NCBI GenBank assembly: GCA_011050525.1
Contig: DRFO01000030.1
Coordinates: forward strand, 248,001-312,000
Direction: 5' to 3'
From: Halopseudomonas xinjiangensis
GTDB lineage: Bacteria > Pseudomonadota > Gammaproteobacteria > Pseudomonadales > Pseudomonadaceae
DNA length: 64,000 bases
Under the pieces are notes generated by a model, which had not been told where the DNA came from, did no database searches, and was given only the letters and a program-made list of their open reading frames with translations. How positions within the stretch are numbered: the first letter of the stretch is position 1; each line of letters begins with the position of its first letter. Below, piece by piece: positions 22,138 to 32,431 of the stretch. The translations under genes were made by a program, and so were the position numbers.

Positions 22138-22903
22138 AAAAGAATCCGTCAGTCGTACCATTATTGTTGCCTTGATGGTCTGCCTGGTCTGCTCGGTTGT
22201 CGTGTCAGTTGCTGCCGTCGCGTTGAAGCCCATTCAGGTTACCAACCAGATCATCGACAAGCAGCGCAACATTCTGCTGATTGCGGGACTTCTGGAGGAA
22301 GGACCAAGCATTGGCGAACAGTTCGAGAAGATCACCCCGCGCCTGGTTGACCTGCGTACTGGCGAATACAGCGATGCCAGAGATCCGCTGACCTACGACC
22401 AGCAGTTGGCAGCCAAGAACCCGGAAATGTCCGCACGGCTTACCAGCGAAGAGGATATCGCCAGTATCCGTCGTCGGGAGCATTACGCCACTGTCTACCT
22501 GGTTGAAAACGAGGAGGGCATCGAAACGGTCATCCTTCCGATTCATGGCTATGGCCTGTGGTCTACCCTTTACGGCTTCATAGCCCTTGAAGGCGATCTC
22601 AATACCATCGTTGGACTGGGTTTTTATCAGCACGGAGAGACACCTGGCCTGGGCGGTGAGGTAGACAATCCCAACTGGCGTGAGCTGTGGCAGGGTAATT
22701 TGGTTTATGACGACGAGGGCGAAGTGGCTGTGGAGTTAGTGAAGGGCACTGTCGACCCTCGCAATCCGGATGCGCAGTATCAGGTCGATGGCCTGGCTGG
22801 CGCCACGCTCACCAGCCGCGGTGTTGAAAATCTGGTTCGTTTCTGGATGGGCGAAAGTGGATTCCGCTCTTACTTGCAAAACCTGCGTTCAGGGGAGGCA
22901 TAA
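22127..22903 (+). CDS. nqrC: Na+-NQR subunit C
   Basis: NqrC is anchored by one N-terminal helix (about residues 11-33) and exposes a periplasmic FMN-binding domain. The flavinylation motif [10 protein letters not shown] is present, with T227 as the likely FMN-linked threonine. The ATG at 22127 overlaps the end of nqrB by 11 bases and has CGGAGG ten bases upstream; a TTG three codons earlier lies too close to that site. 258 residues, normal for the family. Confidence 0.96.
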   Translation: MSSKKESVSRTIIVALMVCLVCSVVVSVAAVALKPIQVTNQIIDKQRNILLIAGLLEEGPSIGEQFEKITPRLVDLRTGEYSDARDPLTYDQQLAAKNPEMSARLTSEEDIASIRRREHYATVYLVENEEGIETVILPIHGYGLWSTLYGFIALEGDLNTIVGLGFYQHGETPGLGGEVDNPNWRELWQGNLVYDDEGEVAVELVKGTVDPRNPDAQYQVDGLAGATLTSRGVENLVRFWMGESGFRSYLQNLRSGEA

Positions 22904-22905
22904 AC

Positions 22906-23577
22906 ATGGCTAACGTAAGCGCCAAAGGGGTCCTGTTCGATCCTGTTTTCAAGAACAACCCCATCGCTCTGCAGATTCTGGGTATCTGTTCGGCTCTGGC
23001 TGTCACCACCAGTCTCAACGTGACTCTGGTGATGTGTATGGCCCTGACCTCGGTTGTGGCCCTGTCCAATCTGTTCATTTCGGTTATTCGCAATCAGATT
23101 CCGAGTTCGATCCGAATGATTGTGCAGATGGTCATCATCGCCTCGCTGGTGATTGTGGTCGACCAGTTACTCAAGGCTTATGCTTTTGATATCAGCAAGC
23201 AACTGTCGGTATTCGTTGGTCTTATCATTACCAACTGTATCGTGATGGGGCGCGCCGAGGCTTTTGCCATGCAGAACCCACCGCACATGAGCTTCCTGGA
23301 TGGTATTGGCAACGGGCTGGGTTACAGCTTTATTCTGATTGTCGTGGCCAGCATTCGCGAGTTGCTTGGTGCGGGCAAGCTGTTCGGTATAGAGATTCTG
23401 CCGGTCGTCAACGAAGGTGGCTGGTATCAACCGAACGGATTGTTGCTGCTACCGCCGTCCGCGTTCTTCATCATTGGTTTGATCATCTGGGCCTTGCGTT
23501 CATGGAAAACCGAGCAGATAGAGGCCAAGGATTACACCATGGCGCCTCAGTCGCGTGTTGTTAAGGAGGCTATGTAA
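22906..23577 (+). CDS. nqrD: Na+-NQR subunit D
   Basis: NqrD is a six-helix membrane protein related to RnfE and shares an intramembrane iron-sulfur site with NqrE. The 223-residue protein has the conserved cysteine segments [13 protein letters not shown] and [18 protein letters not shown]. It lies three bases after nqrC; AAGGAGG near its end serves nqrE. Confidence 0.96.
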   Translation: MANVSAKGVLFDPVFKNNPIALQILGICSALAVTTSLNVTLVMCMALTSVVALSNLFISVIRNQIPSSIRMIVQMVIIASLVIVVDQLLKAYAFDISKQLSVFVGLIITNCIVMGRAEAFAMQNPPHMSFLDGIGNGLGYSFILIVVASIRELLGAGKLFGIEILPVVNEGGWYQPNGLLLLPPSAFFIIGLIIWALRSWKTEQIEAKDYTMAPQSRVVKEAM

Positions 23578-23580
23578 ATC

Positions 23581-24192
23581 ATGGTCGAACATTATTTAAG
23601 CCTTATAGTCCGGGCTATATTCGTCGAAAATATGGCGTTGGCGTTTTTCCTCGGCATGTGTACTTTCATTGCGATTTCCAAGAAAGTGCAGACAGCTATA
23701 GGTCTGGGTATCGCGGTGATTGTGGTTCTGACGATTACCGTGCCGGCCAACAATCTGATTTATACCTATCTGCTGAAAGATGGCGCGCTGGCCTGGGCTG
23801 GGCTGCCCAACGTCGACCTAAGCTTTCTAGGCCTGCTCAGTTATATCGGTGTGATCGCAGCTATCGTCCAGATCATGGAGATGCTGCTCGATAAACTGGT
23901 TCCTTCGCTTTACAACGCTCTGGGTGTATTCCTTCCGTTGATCACGGTGAACTGCGCCATCCTGGGTGCGGCATTGTTCATGGTCGAGCGTGAATACGCC
24001 TTTGGTGAGAGCGTCGTTTACGGTTTCGGTGCCGGTGCAGGGTGGGCGCTGGCGATCATCGCTCTAGCGGGCATTCGCGAGAAGCTCAAATACAGCGATG
24101 TGCCAGACGGTTTGCGTGGACTGGGCATCACGTTCATCACCGTGGGTCTGATGTCCCTCGGTTTCATGTCGTTTTCCGGCGTGCAACTGTAA
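23581..24192 (+). CDS. nqrE: Na+-NQR subunit E
   Basis: NqrE is the six-helix partner of NqrD, related to RnfA. The 203-residue protein opens [26 protein letters not shown] and has the second conserved cysteine in [16 protein letters not shown]. Together with NqrD these cysteines hold the 2Fe-2S centre inside the membrane. The start at 23581 follows AAGGAGG (23563-23569). Confidence 0.96.
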   Translation: MVEHYLSLIVRAIFVENMALAFFLGMCTFIAISKKVQTAIGLGIAVIVVLTITVPANNLIYTYLLKDGALAWAGLPNVDLSFLGLLSYIGVIAAIVQIMEMLLDKLVPSLYNALGVFLPLITVNCAILGAALFMVEREYAFGESVVYGFGAGAGWALAIIALAGIREKLKYSDVPDGLRGLGITFITVGLMSLGFMSFSGVQL

Positions 24193-24206
24193 AGAGGAGT
24201 TGACTC

Positions 24207-25430
24207 ATGAACGTTGAAATCTATCTGGGTGTAGGGATGTTTACCGCTATCGTGCTGACGCTCGTAGCTGTGATCCTGCTTGCCCGATCCAAGCTGGTGG
24301 CCAGCGGTGATGTCTCCATTGAAATCAATGGTGAGCGCACTATCACCGTGCCCGCTGGCGGCAAGCTGTTGAACACCTTGTCTTCGAACGGCGTTTTCCT
24401 GTCCTCCGCCTGCGGTGGAGGCGGTACCTGCGCTCAATGCAAGTGCATTGTAGAGAGCGGTGGCGGCGAGATGCTGCCTACCGAGGAGTCGCACTTCACC
24501 AAGCGCGAAGCAAAAGAGGGCTGGCGCTTGTCATGTCAGGCGCCGGTCAAGCAGGACATGAAGATCGAGGTGCCTGAAGAGGTTTTCGGGGTCAAGAAGT
24601 GGGAATGCACCGTCGAGTCGAACCCCAACGTGGCCACCTTCATCAAGGAGCTGACGTTGAAGCTGCCTGAAGGCGAAAACGTCGATTTCCGCGCGGGTGG
24701 TTACGTGCAGCTTGAATGTCCGCCGCATACAGTGAACTACAAGGATTTTGACATTCAGCCCGAGTTCCGAGGCGACTGGGACAAGTTCGACATGTGGCGG
24801 TTCGTGTCCAAGGTGGACGAGAGCGTTATCCGCGCGTATTCGATGGCCAACTACCCAGAAGAGCGGGGCGTCGTCAAATTCAATTTGCGCGTGGCTTCAC
24901 CGCCACCGGGCCGTGATGATCTGCCACCGGGCAAGATGTCCTCCTGGTGTTTCGCGCTCAAGCCTGGCGACAAGGTTACCGTTTACGGTCCCTTCGGTGA
25001 GTTTTTTGCCAAGGAAACCGATGCTGAAATGGTGTTCATTGGTGGCGGTGCCGGTATGGCGCCGATGCGCTCGCACATTTTCGACCAGCTTGGGCGGATC
25101 AAGACTAAGCGCAAAATCAGCTTCTGGTATGGCGCTCGTTCGCTGCGAGAGGCCTTTTATGTCGATGAGTACGACAAGCTCCAGGAAGAGCATGAGAACT
25201 TTGAGTGGCACTTGGCTCTATCTGACCCGTTACCAGAAGATAACTGGGAAGGTAAAACAGGTTTCATTCACAACGTGCTTTATGAGAATTACCTGAAGGA
25301 TCACCCTGCGCCGGAGGACTGCGAGTTCTACATGTGCGGGCCCCCGATGATGAACGCGTCGGTGATCAAAATGCTGCAGGACCTTGGTGTAGAGCCGGAA
25401 AATATCCTGCTAGATGATTTTGGCGGATAA
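24207..25430 (+). CDS. nqrF: Na+-NQR subunit F, NADH dehydrogenase
   Basis: NqrF accepts electrons from NADH. The 407-residue protein has one membrane helix (6-27), a 2Fe-2S ferredoxin domain with cysteines C69, C75, C78 and C110, an FAD domain (RAYSMANYP) and a C-terminal NAD-binding domain ([22 protein letters not shown]). All are intact, so the complex should be functional. It is the last structural subunit before apbE. Confidence 0.96.
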   Translation: MNVEIYLGVGMFTAIVLTLVAVILLARSKLVASGDVSIEINGERTITVPAGGKLLNTLSSNGVFLSSACGGGGTCAQCKCIVESGGGEMLPTEESHFTKREAKEGWRLSCQAPVKQDMKIEVPEEVFGVKKWECTVESNPNVATFIKELTLKLPEGENVDFRAGGYVQLECPPHTVNYKDFDIQPEFRGDWDKFDMWRFVSKVDESVIRAYSMANYPEERGVVKFNLRVASPPPGRDDLPPGKMSSWCFALKPGDKVTVYGPFGEFFAKETDAEMVFIGGGAGMAPMRSHIFDQLGRIKTKRKISFWYGARSLREAFYVDEYDKLQEEHENFEWHLALSDPLPEDNWEGKTGFIHNVLYENYLKDHPAPEDCEFYMCGPPMMNASVIKMLQDLGVEPENILLDDFGG

Positions 25431-25431
25431 G

Positions 25432-26454
25432 ATGTTTCCACGCATTGCCTGGCCCGTTATAGCTGTCGCTTTGGTGACAGCCCTAACGGGCTGTTTCAGT
25501 TCTGAGGCGCCGGTTTCAGAAATTTACGGCTCGGCCATGGGTAGCACCTATTCGGTTAAATGGGTCAGCGTCGATGGCGCGCCAGATGAACAGGCTCTGC
25601 AGAAGTCGATTGACGAATTGCTGGGCCAGTTTGACCGCGAAGTCTCGACCTGGCGTGCCGATTCGGACCTGGCGCTATTCAACGCGGAGTCTGGCGGGAT
25701 TTGCATGACCATGCCCACCTCAGTGCTGGAACTGGCGACACTTGCCAATACGCTCCACCGACAAAGCGGCGGGTCTTTCGATGTCACCGTTGGTCCGTTG
25801 TTGAAGTTGTGGGGCTTTCACGGCGGCAACGGCGCTCAGATCATTCCCTCTGAAGAAGCATTGGCCCAGGTGTTGAGTGGGGTAGGTCAGCAGCGGTTGC
25901 GTATTGAAGGAAACAGACTGTGTAAAGACGCAAACATTTCGGTCGATGTGAGCGCAGTGGCCGCTGGATATATGGTAGACAAATTGGTGGAACACCTGGG
26001 CTCGTTCGGCATCACAAGCTATATGGTCGAAGTCACCGGTGAATTAAAGGCAGCTGGGCTCAAGCCCGGCCGCCGGCCGTGGCGCATCGCAATTGAAGAG
26101 CCACGTGATCATAACCGGGTGGCTCAGCTTATTATCCCCTTGGATGGGTACGGCGTTTCCACGTCGGGGGACTATCGCAATTATTTTGAGTTCGAGGGCA
26201 AGCGTTACTCGCATACCTTTGATCCCGCAAGCGGAAAGCCGGTGATGCACCAGTTGGCGGCCGTTACAGTGTTGCGGCCCTCGGCCGCGGAGGCTGATGG
26301 GTTGTCCACCATCCTGCTGGTCAAAGGGCCCAAAGACGGCTGGCAGTTCGCTATGGATAACGACATTGCGGCGCTTTTTGTGATCCGCAAGAACGAGGGC
26401 TTCGTGTCGCGAAGCACTCCACAGTTCAAAGCCCTGCAACAGGGCGAGGAGTGA
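25432..26454 (+). CDS. apbE: FAD:protein FMN transferase ApbE
   Basis: ApbE attaches FMN to threonines of NqrB and NqrC. The 340-residue protein is a lipoprotein, with a signal sequence and lipobox ending LTGC (Cys 21), and it acts on the periplasmic side. The AMGSTYSVKW opening, the VDVSAVAAGYMVD segment and the HTFDPASGKPV motif are typical. The start is put at ATG 25432, one base after the nqrF stop; an in-frame ATG at 25414 overlapping nqrF is possible but would precede the signal peptide. Confidence 0.93.
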   Translation: MFPRIAWPVIAVALVTALTGCFSSEAPVSEIYGSAMGSTYSVKWVSVDGAPDEQALQKSIDELLGQFDREVSTWRADSDLALFNAESGGICMTMPTSVLELATLANTLHRQSGGSFDVTVGPLLKLWGFHGGNGAQIIPSEEALAQVLSGVGQQRLRIEGNRLCKDANISVDVSAVAAGYMVDKLVEHLGSFGITSYMVEVTGELKAAGLKPGRRPWRIAIEEPRDHNRVAQLIIPLDGYGVSTSGDYRNYFEFEGKRYSHTFDPASGKPVMHQLAAVTVLRPSAAEADGLSTILLVKGPKDGWQFAMDNDIAALFVIRKNEGFVSRSTPQFKALQQGEE

Positions 26455-26457
26455 ATT

Positions 26458-26691
26458 ATGGTTTGGTTGCTCGCATTTCTACTGATGTCTTTGATAGTGG
26501 CCGGCATGGCGGTTGGAGTGATGATGGGTCGCAAGCCCATAGCGGGTTCCTGTGGCGGAATAGGCTTGGTCGGGCTCGACAAGAGTTGCTCAATTTGCGG
26601 CGGTAATCCCAACAAATGTGAAGAGATTGACGAGGATGACAATTCCCGCAAGGCGAAAGACATGAGTTACGACGCTACCAAGGTCGACTAG
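26458..26691 (+). CDS. nqrM: Na+-NQR maturation factor NqrM
   Basis: NqrM (DUF539) is needed to build the iron centre between NqrD and NqrE. The 77-residue protein has one membrane helix (2-23) and the conserved cysteine region GSCGGIGLVGLDKSCSICGG. It begins three bases after apbE, so the operon holds all known accessory factors of the complex. Confidence 0.94.
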   Translation: MVWLLAFLLMSLIVAGMAVGVMMGRKPIAGSCGGIGLVGLDKSCSICGGNPNKCEEIDEDDNSRKAKDMSYDATKVD

Positions 26692-26743
26692 TTTTCAGCT
26701 AGCTGGCGTGAAAGCATCGGGCTAATGGACAAGGAAATGATGA

Positions 26744-28141
26744 ATGGCCGTATATAACTATGACGTAGTGGTGCTGGGTTCAGGTCCTGCTGGCGAAGGG
26801 GCGGCAATGAATGCCGCCAAGCACGGGCGCAAGGTAGCAGTTGTCGAGGCTTACAGCCTGGTAGGTGGCAACTGCACTCATCTGGGCACCATTCCATCGA
26901 AGGCGCTGCGTTATTCGGTCAAGCAGATTATCAACTTCAACACCAATCCGATGTTCCGAGCGATTGGTGATCCGCGCTGGTTTTCCTTCCCCGACGTGTT
27001 GAAAAGCGCCGAAAAGGTAATGGCCAAGCAAGTGGCGTCACGCACCAGCTATTACGCCCGCAACCGGGTTGATTTGTTTTTTGGTCGAGGCAGCTTCGCG
27101 GATGAGCACACAATTGAACTGGTGAACGCCTCAGGGGTGGTGGATAAGCTCGTTGCCAAGGAAATAATCATCGCAACGGGTTCCAGACCTTATCGTCCCG
27201 CCGACGTGAATTTCAATCACCCGCGTATCTATGAAAGCGACACGATTCTGAAATTGAACCACACTCCGCGCACCTTGATTATCTACGGCGCTGGCGTAAT
27301 CGGATGCGAATATGCATCGATATTCTGTGGCCTCGGGGTCAAGGTCGATCTGATCGACAATCGCGACCGTCTCTTGAGCTTTCTTGATGATGAGATTTCC
27401 GATGCGTTGAGCTATCACTTGCGCAATAACAGTGTGCTCATTCGTCATAACGAGGAATACGACAAGATTGAGGGTCTGGATAGCAGGGGAGTGGTACTGC
27501 ATCTCAAGTCAGGTAAGAAGCTCAAGGCGGATGCACTACTCTGGTGCAATGGTCGCACGGGCAACACCGATGGCCTGGGCCTGGAGAATATCGGTCTGCA
27601 AGCCAATGGCCGTGGTCAACTGACGGTGGACGAGAACTATCGCACCTCCGTGCCGAATGTATATGCAGTGGGTGACGTAATCGGCTGGCCAAGCCTTGCC
27701 AGCGCTGCGTTCGATCAGGGTCGGTCAGCGGCTGGCAATATTGTCAGCAACGATGCCTGGCGGTTTGTCGATGACGTTCCCACGGGTATCTACACTATTC
27801 CGGAGATCAGCTCGCTGGGTAAGACTGAGCGTGAACTCACTGACGAGAAGCAGCCTTACGAGATCGGGCAGGCCTTTTTCAAGAACATGGCTCGCGCGCA
27901 GATCAGCAGCGAGCCTGTCGGTATGCTGAAGTTGCTGTTCCATCGTGAAACGCTGGAAGTGCTGGGCATTCATTGCTTCGGCGACCAGGCCTCAGAGATC
28001 GTGCATATCGGCCAGGCGATCATGAACCAGAAAGGCGAAGCTAACACCATCAAGTACTTCGTCAACACCACCTTCAACTATCCGACTATGGCCGAGGCCT
28101 ATCGGGTGGCGGCGCTGGACGGCCTGAACCGGCTGTTCTGA
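26744..28141 (+). CDS. sthA: Soluble pyridine nucleotide transhydrogenase
   Basis: SthA transfers hydride between NADPH and NAD, a FAD flavoprotein of the pyridine nucleotide-disulfide oxidoreductase class. The 465-residue protein has the FAD motif [13 protein letters not shown] and the second nucleotide motif [13 protein letters not shown]. As usual for this enzyme the redox-disulfide site is incomplete: [16 protein letters not shown] has Cys 44 but Thr at 49 where lipoamide dehydrogenases have the second Cys. It lies after the nqr genes as in P. aeruginosa. Confidence 0.96.
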   Translation: MAVYNYDVVVLGSGPAGEGAAMNAAKHGRKVAVVEAYSLVGGNCTHLGTIPSKALRYSVKQIINFNTNPMFRAIGDPRWFSFPDVLKSAEKVMAKQVASRTSYYARNRVDLFFGRGSFADEHTIELVNASGVVDKLVAKEIIIATGSRPYRPADVNFNHPRIYESDTILKLNHTPRTLIIYGAGVIGCEYASIFCGLGVKVDLIDNRDRLLSFLDDEISDALSYHLRNNSVLIRHNEEYDKIEGLDSRGVVLHLKSGKKLKADALLWCNGRTGNTDGLGLENIGLQANGRGQLTVDENYRTSVPNVYAVGDVIGWPSLASAAFDQGRSAAGNIVSNDAWRFVDDVPTGIYTIPEISSLGKTERELTDEKQPYEIGQAFFKNMARAQISSEPVGMLKLLFHRETLEVLGIHCFGDQASEIVHIGQAIMNQKGEANTIKYFVNTTFNYPTMAEAYRVAALDGLNRLF

Positions 28142-28156
28142 GAAGGAGCTGGGGTA

Positions 28157-28885
28157 TTAGTTTGGTATATTCAGCGTCTTCATGGCCAAATGTGGCAAAT
28201 CGGTAATAATGCTGTCCACTTTCATATCGACCAGGCGCCGCATCAGTTCAGGTTCATTGACCGTCCAGACGGAGACATGTAATCCCCGCTGCTGCGCCTG
28301 ACGGATCCGCTTCGATGTGCACAGTTTCCAATTGAGAATCAGGTACTTGCAGCCATAACGTGAGGCGTTTTTGATTGGATCCAGAAATCCGTACTCCTCC
28401 ACCAGCCCGGTAGGCAACGGATACCCGGACTGCTTTGCGTAGCGCAGCAAGGTGCGGCTTGCGGAGGTGATCACTACTTTCTCGGCCAGAGCAAAACGAT
28501 CAACAAGATGTTTGATGGCCTGCAGTACTATCCGGGACTGGCTCGCTGAACCAGACTTTACTTCCAACTGGTAATGCTGAATCTCCGGCATGGCTGAGAA
28601 GAGCTGTTCCAGGGTAGGGATCGGGCAGGGCTGATGCCACCCTGCGAAGCTCTTGCTGGCGTCGATGCGCTGGAGCTTCTCCGCGGTATGCTGTGCGACC
28701 TTGCCGCGCAAACCTGTGGTTCGTTGCAACGTGGGGTCATGAATCACCATCAATTGGTTGTCCGAGGATAGATGCAGATCCAGTTCAACCCGGGTAACGC
28801 CTGCGTCGATCGACTTCTTGAAGCTGGGAAGGGTATTTTCTGGGGCTTCGCCACGAGCCCCTCGATGGCCGTATAACAGGGTCAT
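28157..28885 (-). CDS. Glycerophosphodiester phosphodiesterase family protein
   Basis: A 242-residue GDPD-fold protein without signal peptide, hence cytoplasmic, likely hydrolysing deacylated phospholipids to glycerol-3-phosphate. The metal and catalytic residues are in YGHRGARGEAPENT, RVELDLHLSSDNQLMVIHD and LEVKSG. It overlaps the start of the next minus-strand gene by four bases (28882-28885), so the three genes 28157-29774 look like one operon transcribed from the 29774 end. Confidence 0.9.
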   Translation of the reverse strand: MTLLYGHRGARGEAPENTLPSFKKSIDAGVTRVELDLHLSSDNQLMVIHDPTLQRTTGLRGKVAQHTAEKLQRIDASKSFAGWHQPCPIPTLEQLFSAMPEIQHYQLEVKSGSASQSRIVLQAIKHLVDRFALAEKVVITSASRTLLRYAKQSGYPLPTGLVEEYGFLDPIKNASRYGCKYLILNWKLCTSKRIRQAQQRGLHVSVWTVNEPELMRRLVDMKVDSIITDLPHLAMKTLNIPN

Positions 28886-29187
28886 TTTTGCCCGATTGCC
28901 CCAGGTACATGCTTGTGAACGCTGTGCACTACCTTGTCGTATTCAAAGTAAACGCTGAAGTCCGAGTAATCCCAGCGACTGATAGGGGGCTGGCCCACGG
29001 CAGCGTGCTGGTTGGCAGGCGCACCGTAATGTTGTTCAACCTGGGTGGTTGAAGCCCCTCTCTGGGGCAAGTCCAAGCGCTTCGCGCCCGCCTGCTGGCC
29101 TAGCGGGAAAGTGATCGTTTCAGCAGTTACGCCCTGGCTGGCGAATAGCACCACGCTGAGGGGCAGCGAGACGATAAAAGCCTTCAT
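28882..29187 (-). CDS. Small secreted protein, conserved in pseudomonads
   Basis: A 101-residue protein with a clear signal peptide (1-22, ending GVTAET). The mature part includes TTQVEQHYGAP and WDYSDFSVYFEYDKVVHSV, which resembles the short fold of SmpA/OmlA (BamE)-like periplasmic proteins, but it has no lipobox. Function unknown. It overlaps both neighbouring genes by four bases, so it is translated in a PilZ protein - this protein - GDPD order. Confidence 0.75.
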   Translation of the reverse strand: MKAFIVSLPLSVVLFASQGVTAETITFPLGQQAGAKRLDLPQRGASTTQVEQHYGAPANQHAAVGQPPISRWDYSDFSVYFEYDKVVHSVHKHVPGAIGQK

Positions 29188-29774
29188 GTTGGAATCCTTT
29201 CACTGGTTTTGGCGGCACGAATTTCCTGCGCCTGTTTCTGTAGGATGTGTCGGGCGAGAAGTTGGCGCTGGGGATCGGTCAGCGCCTCGAAACCGACACC
29301 GATAATCCAGCAGCCAGGCGCTGCCGTGTCGGCATCGCAACGTAATACCCTGGCTGGAATAGTCAGGCCCAGCAAGGCGGGGAGAAGCGTTATCCGCATG
29401 CCCAGCCATGAGCCCAGCTCGACCTTCTTGGTAGCCGGAAAGGACATACCACCTTCGCTCAGGGTAACTTCCACTGTGTCCCAGCTTTCTTCGGTCGACT
29501 GCAGGGCGACCACCTTGCCAATCAGATCAATGCGTTTGTTGATGATCTTCAGATAGTTGGCAAGTGTTCGATCCTTTTCGCCAATCTGCCGGAGCAGATG
29601 CTGTGATTCGTGATCCAGCAAATGCAGATCACTAAGCAATTGATAAAGCGGTGATTGTTCTTTTAACCCGACGTGTTCGAGCTCATCGGGCCCCGTTATA
29701 GGGCAATATTCCAAGCCAAGTTTGTCCTGGATTCGGAAAAAATCCCTTTTGTCTTCATCAGTATCGTTTTGCAT
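29184..29774 (-). CDS. PilZ-domain protein
   Basis: A 196-residue protein with a helical N-terminal region and a C-terminal PilZ-like domain. RDFFR near residue 10 is a possible RxxxR c-di-GMP motif and TLSEGGMSF resembles the second motif DxSxxG with Thr in place of Asp, so c-di-GMP binding is uncertain. Its orthologue precedes the same two genes in P. aeruginosa. It is divergent from lolC, with 94 bases between the starts. Confidence 0.75.
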   Translation of the reverse strand: MQNDTDEDKRDFFRIQDKLGLEYCPITGPDELEHVGLKEQSPLYQLLSDLHLLDHESQHLLRQIGEKDRTLANYLKIINKRIDLIGKVVALQSTEESWDTVEVTLSEGGMSFPATKKVELGSWLGMRITLLPALLGLTIPARVLRCDADTAAPGCWIIGVGFEALTDPQRQLLARHILQKQAQEIRAAKTSERIPT

Positions 29775-29868
29775 CGCATGGCCCGTTTATCCAAACCGAA
29801 TTCAGTGTAACATGTCAGCCCGAACAGCCACTCATCGGGGCTACCCCCTCTCAGGTAACTGGTAATCC

Positions 29869-31113
29869 ATGTTCAGACCTTTGCCTTTCTTTATTGGCCT
29901 GCGCTATACCCGCGCCAAGCGACGCAACCATTTCATCTCTTTTATATCACTGATCTCCATGCTGGGTCTGACGCTTGGCGTCATGGTCATGATTCTGGTG
30001 CTCTCGGTAATGAACGGTTTTGACCGGGAACTGCGCACCCGCATTTTAGGAATGGTGCCGCATGCGACGATCAATGGCTATCAGCCTATTAATGACTGGC
30101 GGACGGTGGCCGAGTCGCTGGCCGAGCATCCGCGTGTGGACGCGGCGGCGCCATTTGTGCAACTGCAGGGCATGCTGACGCATAACGGAAGCGTGGCCCC
30201 GGTATTGGTAACCGGTATCGTTCCAGAGGCTGAGCGGGGTGTGTCGATCATCGAGGAGCATATGCAGGCAGGCGCTCTTGAGGATCTGGTCGACGGCGAA
30301 TTCGGCATCATAATCGGCGAACTCACGGCCAATCGTTTCGGCGTATCGCTCGGCGACAAGCTTACCTTCGTCCTGCCTGAGGCCTCCGTCACGCCGGCGG
30401 GGGTGTTCCCGCGACTTAAGCGTTTCGAGGTCAAGGGCATATTCAAGGTGGGCGCTGAGCTGGATGGCTCATTGGCGATGATTCACGCTGCAGACGCCGC
30501 GCGTCTGGCGCGATTGGAGCCGGGACAGGTTCAGGGTATACGGATCAAGCTTGATGACCTGTTCCAGGCGCCGCAGGTTTCATGGGAGCTGGTATCGAAC
30601 CTGCCGGGCGATTATTTCGCCCAGGACTGGACTCGCAGCCATGGGAATCTTTTCGCGGCTATCCGAATGGAGAAAACCATGATTGGATTGCTGCTGCTGT
30701 TGATCGTCGCGGTGGCCGCCTTCAATATCATTTCCACCCTGGTCATGGTCGTGACCGACAAGAAGTCCGACATCGCTATCCTTCGCACCCTGGGCGCCTC
30801 ACCCTCGACAATCATGGGGATCTTCATGGTGCAGGGGTCGGTTATCGGCGTAGTTGGAACTGTTGCCGGCTGCGTGCTGGGGGTGCTGGCCGCGCTCAAC
30901 GTCTCGGCATTGGTTGCTGGACTGGAAAAACTGTTGGGCACGCAATTCCTCAGCTCGGATGTTTACTTCATCAGTTATCTCCCGTCCGAACTGATCTGGA
31001 CCGACGTGGTAGTGATCTGCGGCACAGCATTGGGCATGAGTTTCCTGGCTACCCTTTATCCAGCTTGGCGGGCTTCCCGCACGGAACCTGCGGAGGCGTT
31101 GCGTTATGACTGA
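29869..31113 (+). CDS. lolC: LolC/E-type lipoprotein-releasing permease
   Basis: A 414-residue inner-membrane permease of the LolCDE ABC transporter, which extracts outer-membrane lipoproteins and hands them to LolA. It has a membrane helix near 22-48, a large periplasmic domain, then three helices (about 270-400). The N-terminal [20 protein letters not shown] and C-terminal [18 protein letters not shown] are diagnostic. Only this one permease gene is present next to lolD; P. aeruginosa has lolE after lolD. It may therefore act as a homodimer (LolF type). The lolD start overlaps its end by eight bases. Confidence 0.92.
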   Translation: MFRPLPFFIGLRYTRAKRRNHFISFISLISMLGLTLGVMVMILVLSVMNGFDRELRTRILGMVPHATINGYQPINDWRTVAESLAEHPRVDAAAPFVQLQGMLTHNGSVAPVLVTGIVPEAERGVSIIEEHMQAGALEDLVDGEFGIIIGELTANRFGVSLGDKLTFVLPEASVTPAGVFPRLKRFEVKGIFKVGAELDGSLAMIHAADAARLARLEPGQVQGIRIKLDDLFQAPQVSWELVSNLPGDYFAQDWTRSHGNLFAAIRMEKTMIGLLLLLIVAVAAFNIISTLVMVVTDKKSDIAILRTLGASPSTIMGIFMVQGSVIGVVGTVAGCVLGVLAALNVSALVAGLEKLLGTQFLSSDVYFISYLPSELIWTDVVVICGTALGMSFLATLYPAWRASRTEPAEALRYD

Positions 31114-31792
31114 GGTCGTTCTTGAGTGCCGCGAATTAAGCAAGGAATACGCGATCGGACCCCAACGGCTGAAGGTGCTGGACAAGGTCAATCTCAAGCT
31201 TTCTGGCGGCGAGCGCATCGCCATTGTGGGCAGCTCGGGTTCCGGTAAGACAACTCTGCTTAATATGCTCGGCGGGCTTGATACGCCCAGTGAAGGGGAA
31301 GTCTGGCTGGCAGGACAGCAAATGTCAGCGCTGAAGGAGTCTGATCGGGGCAAGCTACGCAATACCGGGTTGGGTTTTGTTTATCAATTCCATCATTTGC
31401 TGGCGGAGTTTACTGCTCTGGAAAACGTCTGCATGCCGCTTTTGATTAGCAATACGCCGGTAGGAAAGGCCCGCGAGCTGGCTGGTGCTATGCTGGAAAG
31501 TGTCGGGCTCGGAGCTCGCAGCGGCCACAAGCCGGCAGAGCTTTCCGGCGGTGAGCGTCAGCGAGTGGCGATTGCCAGGGCGCTCATCAATCAGCCAGCC
31601 TGTGTGTTGCTCGACGAACCCACGGGCAACCTAGACCACCATACGGCACGGGATGTCCAGGAGCTTATGCTGGACCTTAGCCAACGCCTGAATACGGCTT
31701 TTCTGGTAGTGACCCATGATCTAGCCCTTGCGGGACAAATGGACAGGGTGCTGACGTTGCAGGAGGGAAGACTGGAAGAAAGGTCTGCCTGA
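31106..31792 (+). CDS. lolD: Lipoprotein-releasing ABC ATPase LolD
   Basis: A 228-residue ABC ATPase with Walker [14 protein letters not shown], the LolD-type [18 protein letters not shown]-loop region, signature [15 protein letters not shown] and Walker [13 protein letters not shown]. It powers lipoprotein release from the inner membrane. It overlaps the permease gene by eight bases. The gene after it, where lolE would be expected, is instead a convergent DUF2062 gene. Confidence 0.95.
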   Translation: MTEVVLECRELSKEYAIGPQRLKVLDKVNLKLSGGERIAIVGSSGSGKTTLLNMLGGLDTPSEGEVWLAGQQMSALKESDRGKLRNTGLGFVYQFHHLLAEFTALENVCMPLLISNTPVGKARELAGAMLESVGLGARSGHKPAELSGGERQRVAIARALINQPACVLLDEPTGNLDHHTARDVQELMLDLSQRLNTAFLVVTHDLALAGQMDRVLTLQEGRLEERSA

Positions 31793-31807
31793 GTAGCTGG
31801 TTTTTGT

Positions 31808-32332
31808 TCAGGTTTGGCTACGGCGTCGCAACTTGCGACGCTGCCAGTTGCGTGACACCCAGAAACGCCAATACAACATGGTGGCACTGTAACCAATGGT
31901 GGCCAAAATCAGCCCGACCAGTATGGAGCCTAGTAGCAACGGCTGCCATATGTGATGAAATTCCGCGCTTAGCCACGCCAGTGAAAGCTCTATCGGCATC
32001 GTGCGTTCCGGGGTACCGAGCAACAGCGTGCCGATCTTGTACTGAGTGAAGAAAATCGGCGGCATGGTAACCGGATTGGTCAGCCACACCAGCCCCACGG
32101 AAATAGGCAGATTGGCCCTGGCTGGGGTCGCAATCGAGGCGGAAGCGAGCATTTGCATGGGCATCGGCAGCATGGCGACAAACAAACCGATAGCCATCGC
32201 CCGCGCGACGCTATGGCGATTGAGATGCCATAGATTCGGATCATGCAACATGGTGCCCATGAACCGCAGTGATTTGCTGTTCTTTATGCGCTCCGGACTC
32301 GGCATGTAGCGCTTTAAAAGGCGGCGGGGCAT
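31808..32332 (-). CDS. DUF2062 membrane protein
   Basis: A 174-residue inner-membrane protein with two to three hydrophobic helices and the family core RHSVARAMAIGLFVAMLPMP and GLVWLTNPVTMPPIFF. DUF2062 has no established function. It converges with lolD, 15 bases from its stop, and is the neighbour of comEC as in other pseudomonads. Confidence 0.85.
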   Translation of the reverse strand: MPRRLLKRYMPSPERIKNSKSLRFMGTMLHDPNLWHLNRHSVARAMAIGLFVAMLPMPMQMLASASIATPARANLPISVGLVWLTNPVTMPPIFFTQYKIGTLLLGTPERTMPIELSLAWLSAEFHHIWQPLLLGSILVGLILATIGYSATMLYWRFWVSRNWQRRKLRRRSQT

Positions 32333-32431
32333 TCGCAGTTAATCGGCAGCTGGAAGTGACTCAATTATGCATGGAATGCCAGCCACGGACTACAGGCTGG
32401 TCGCAGCGTAGGTGAACAGGATGTTTCCACC

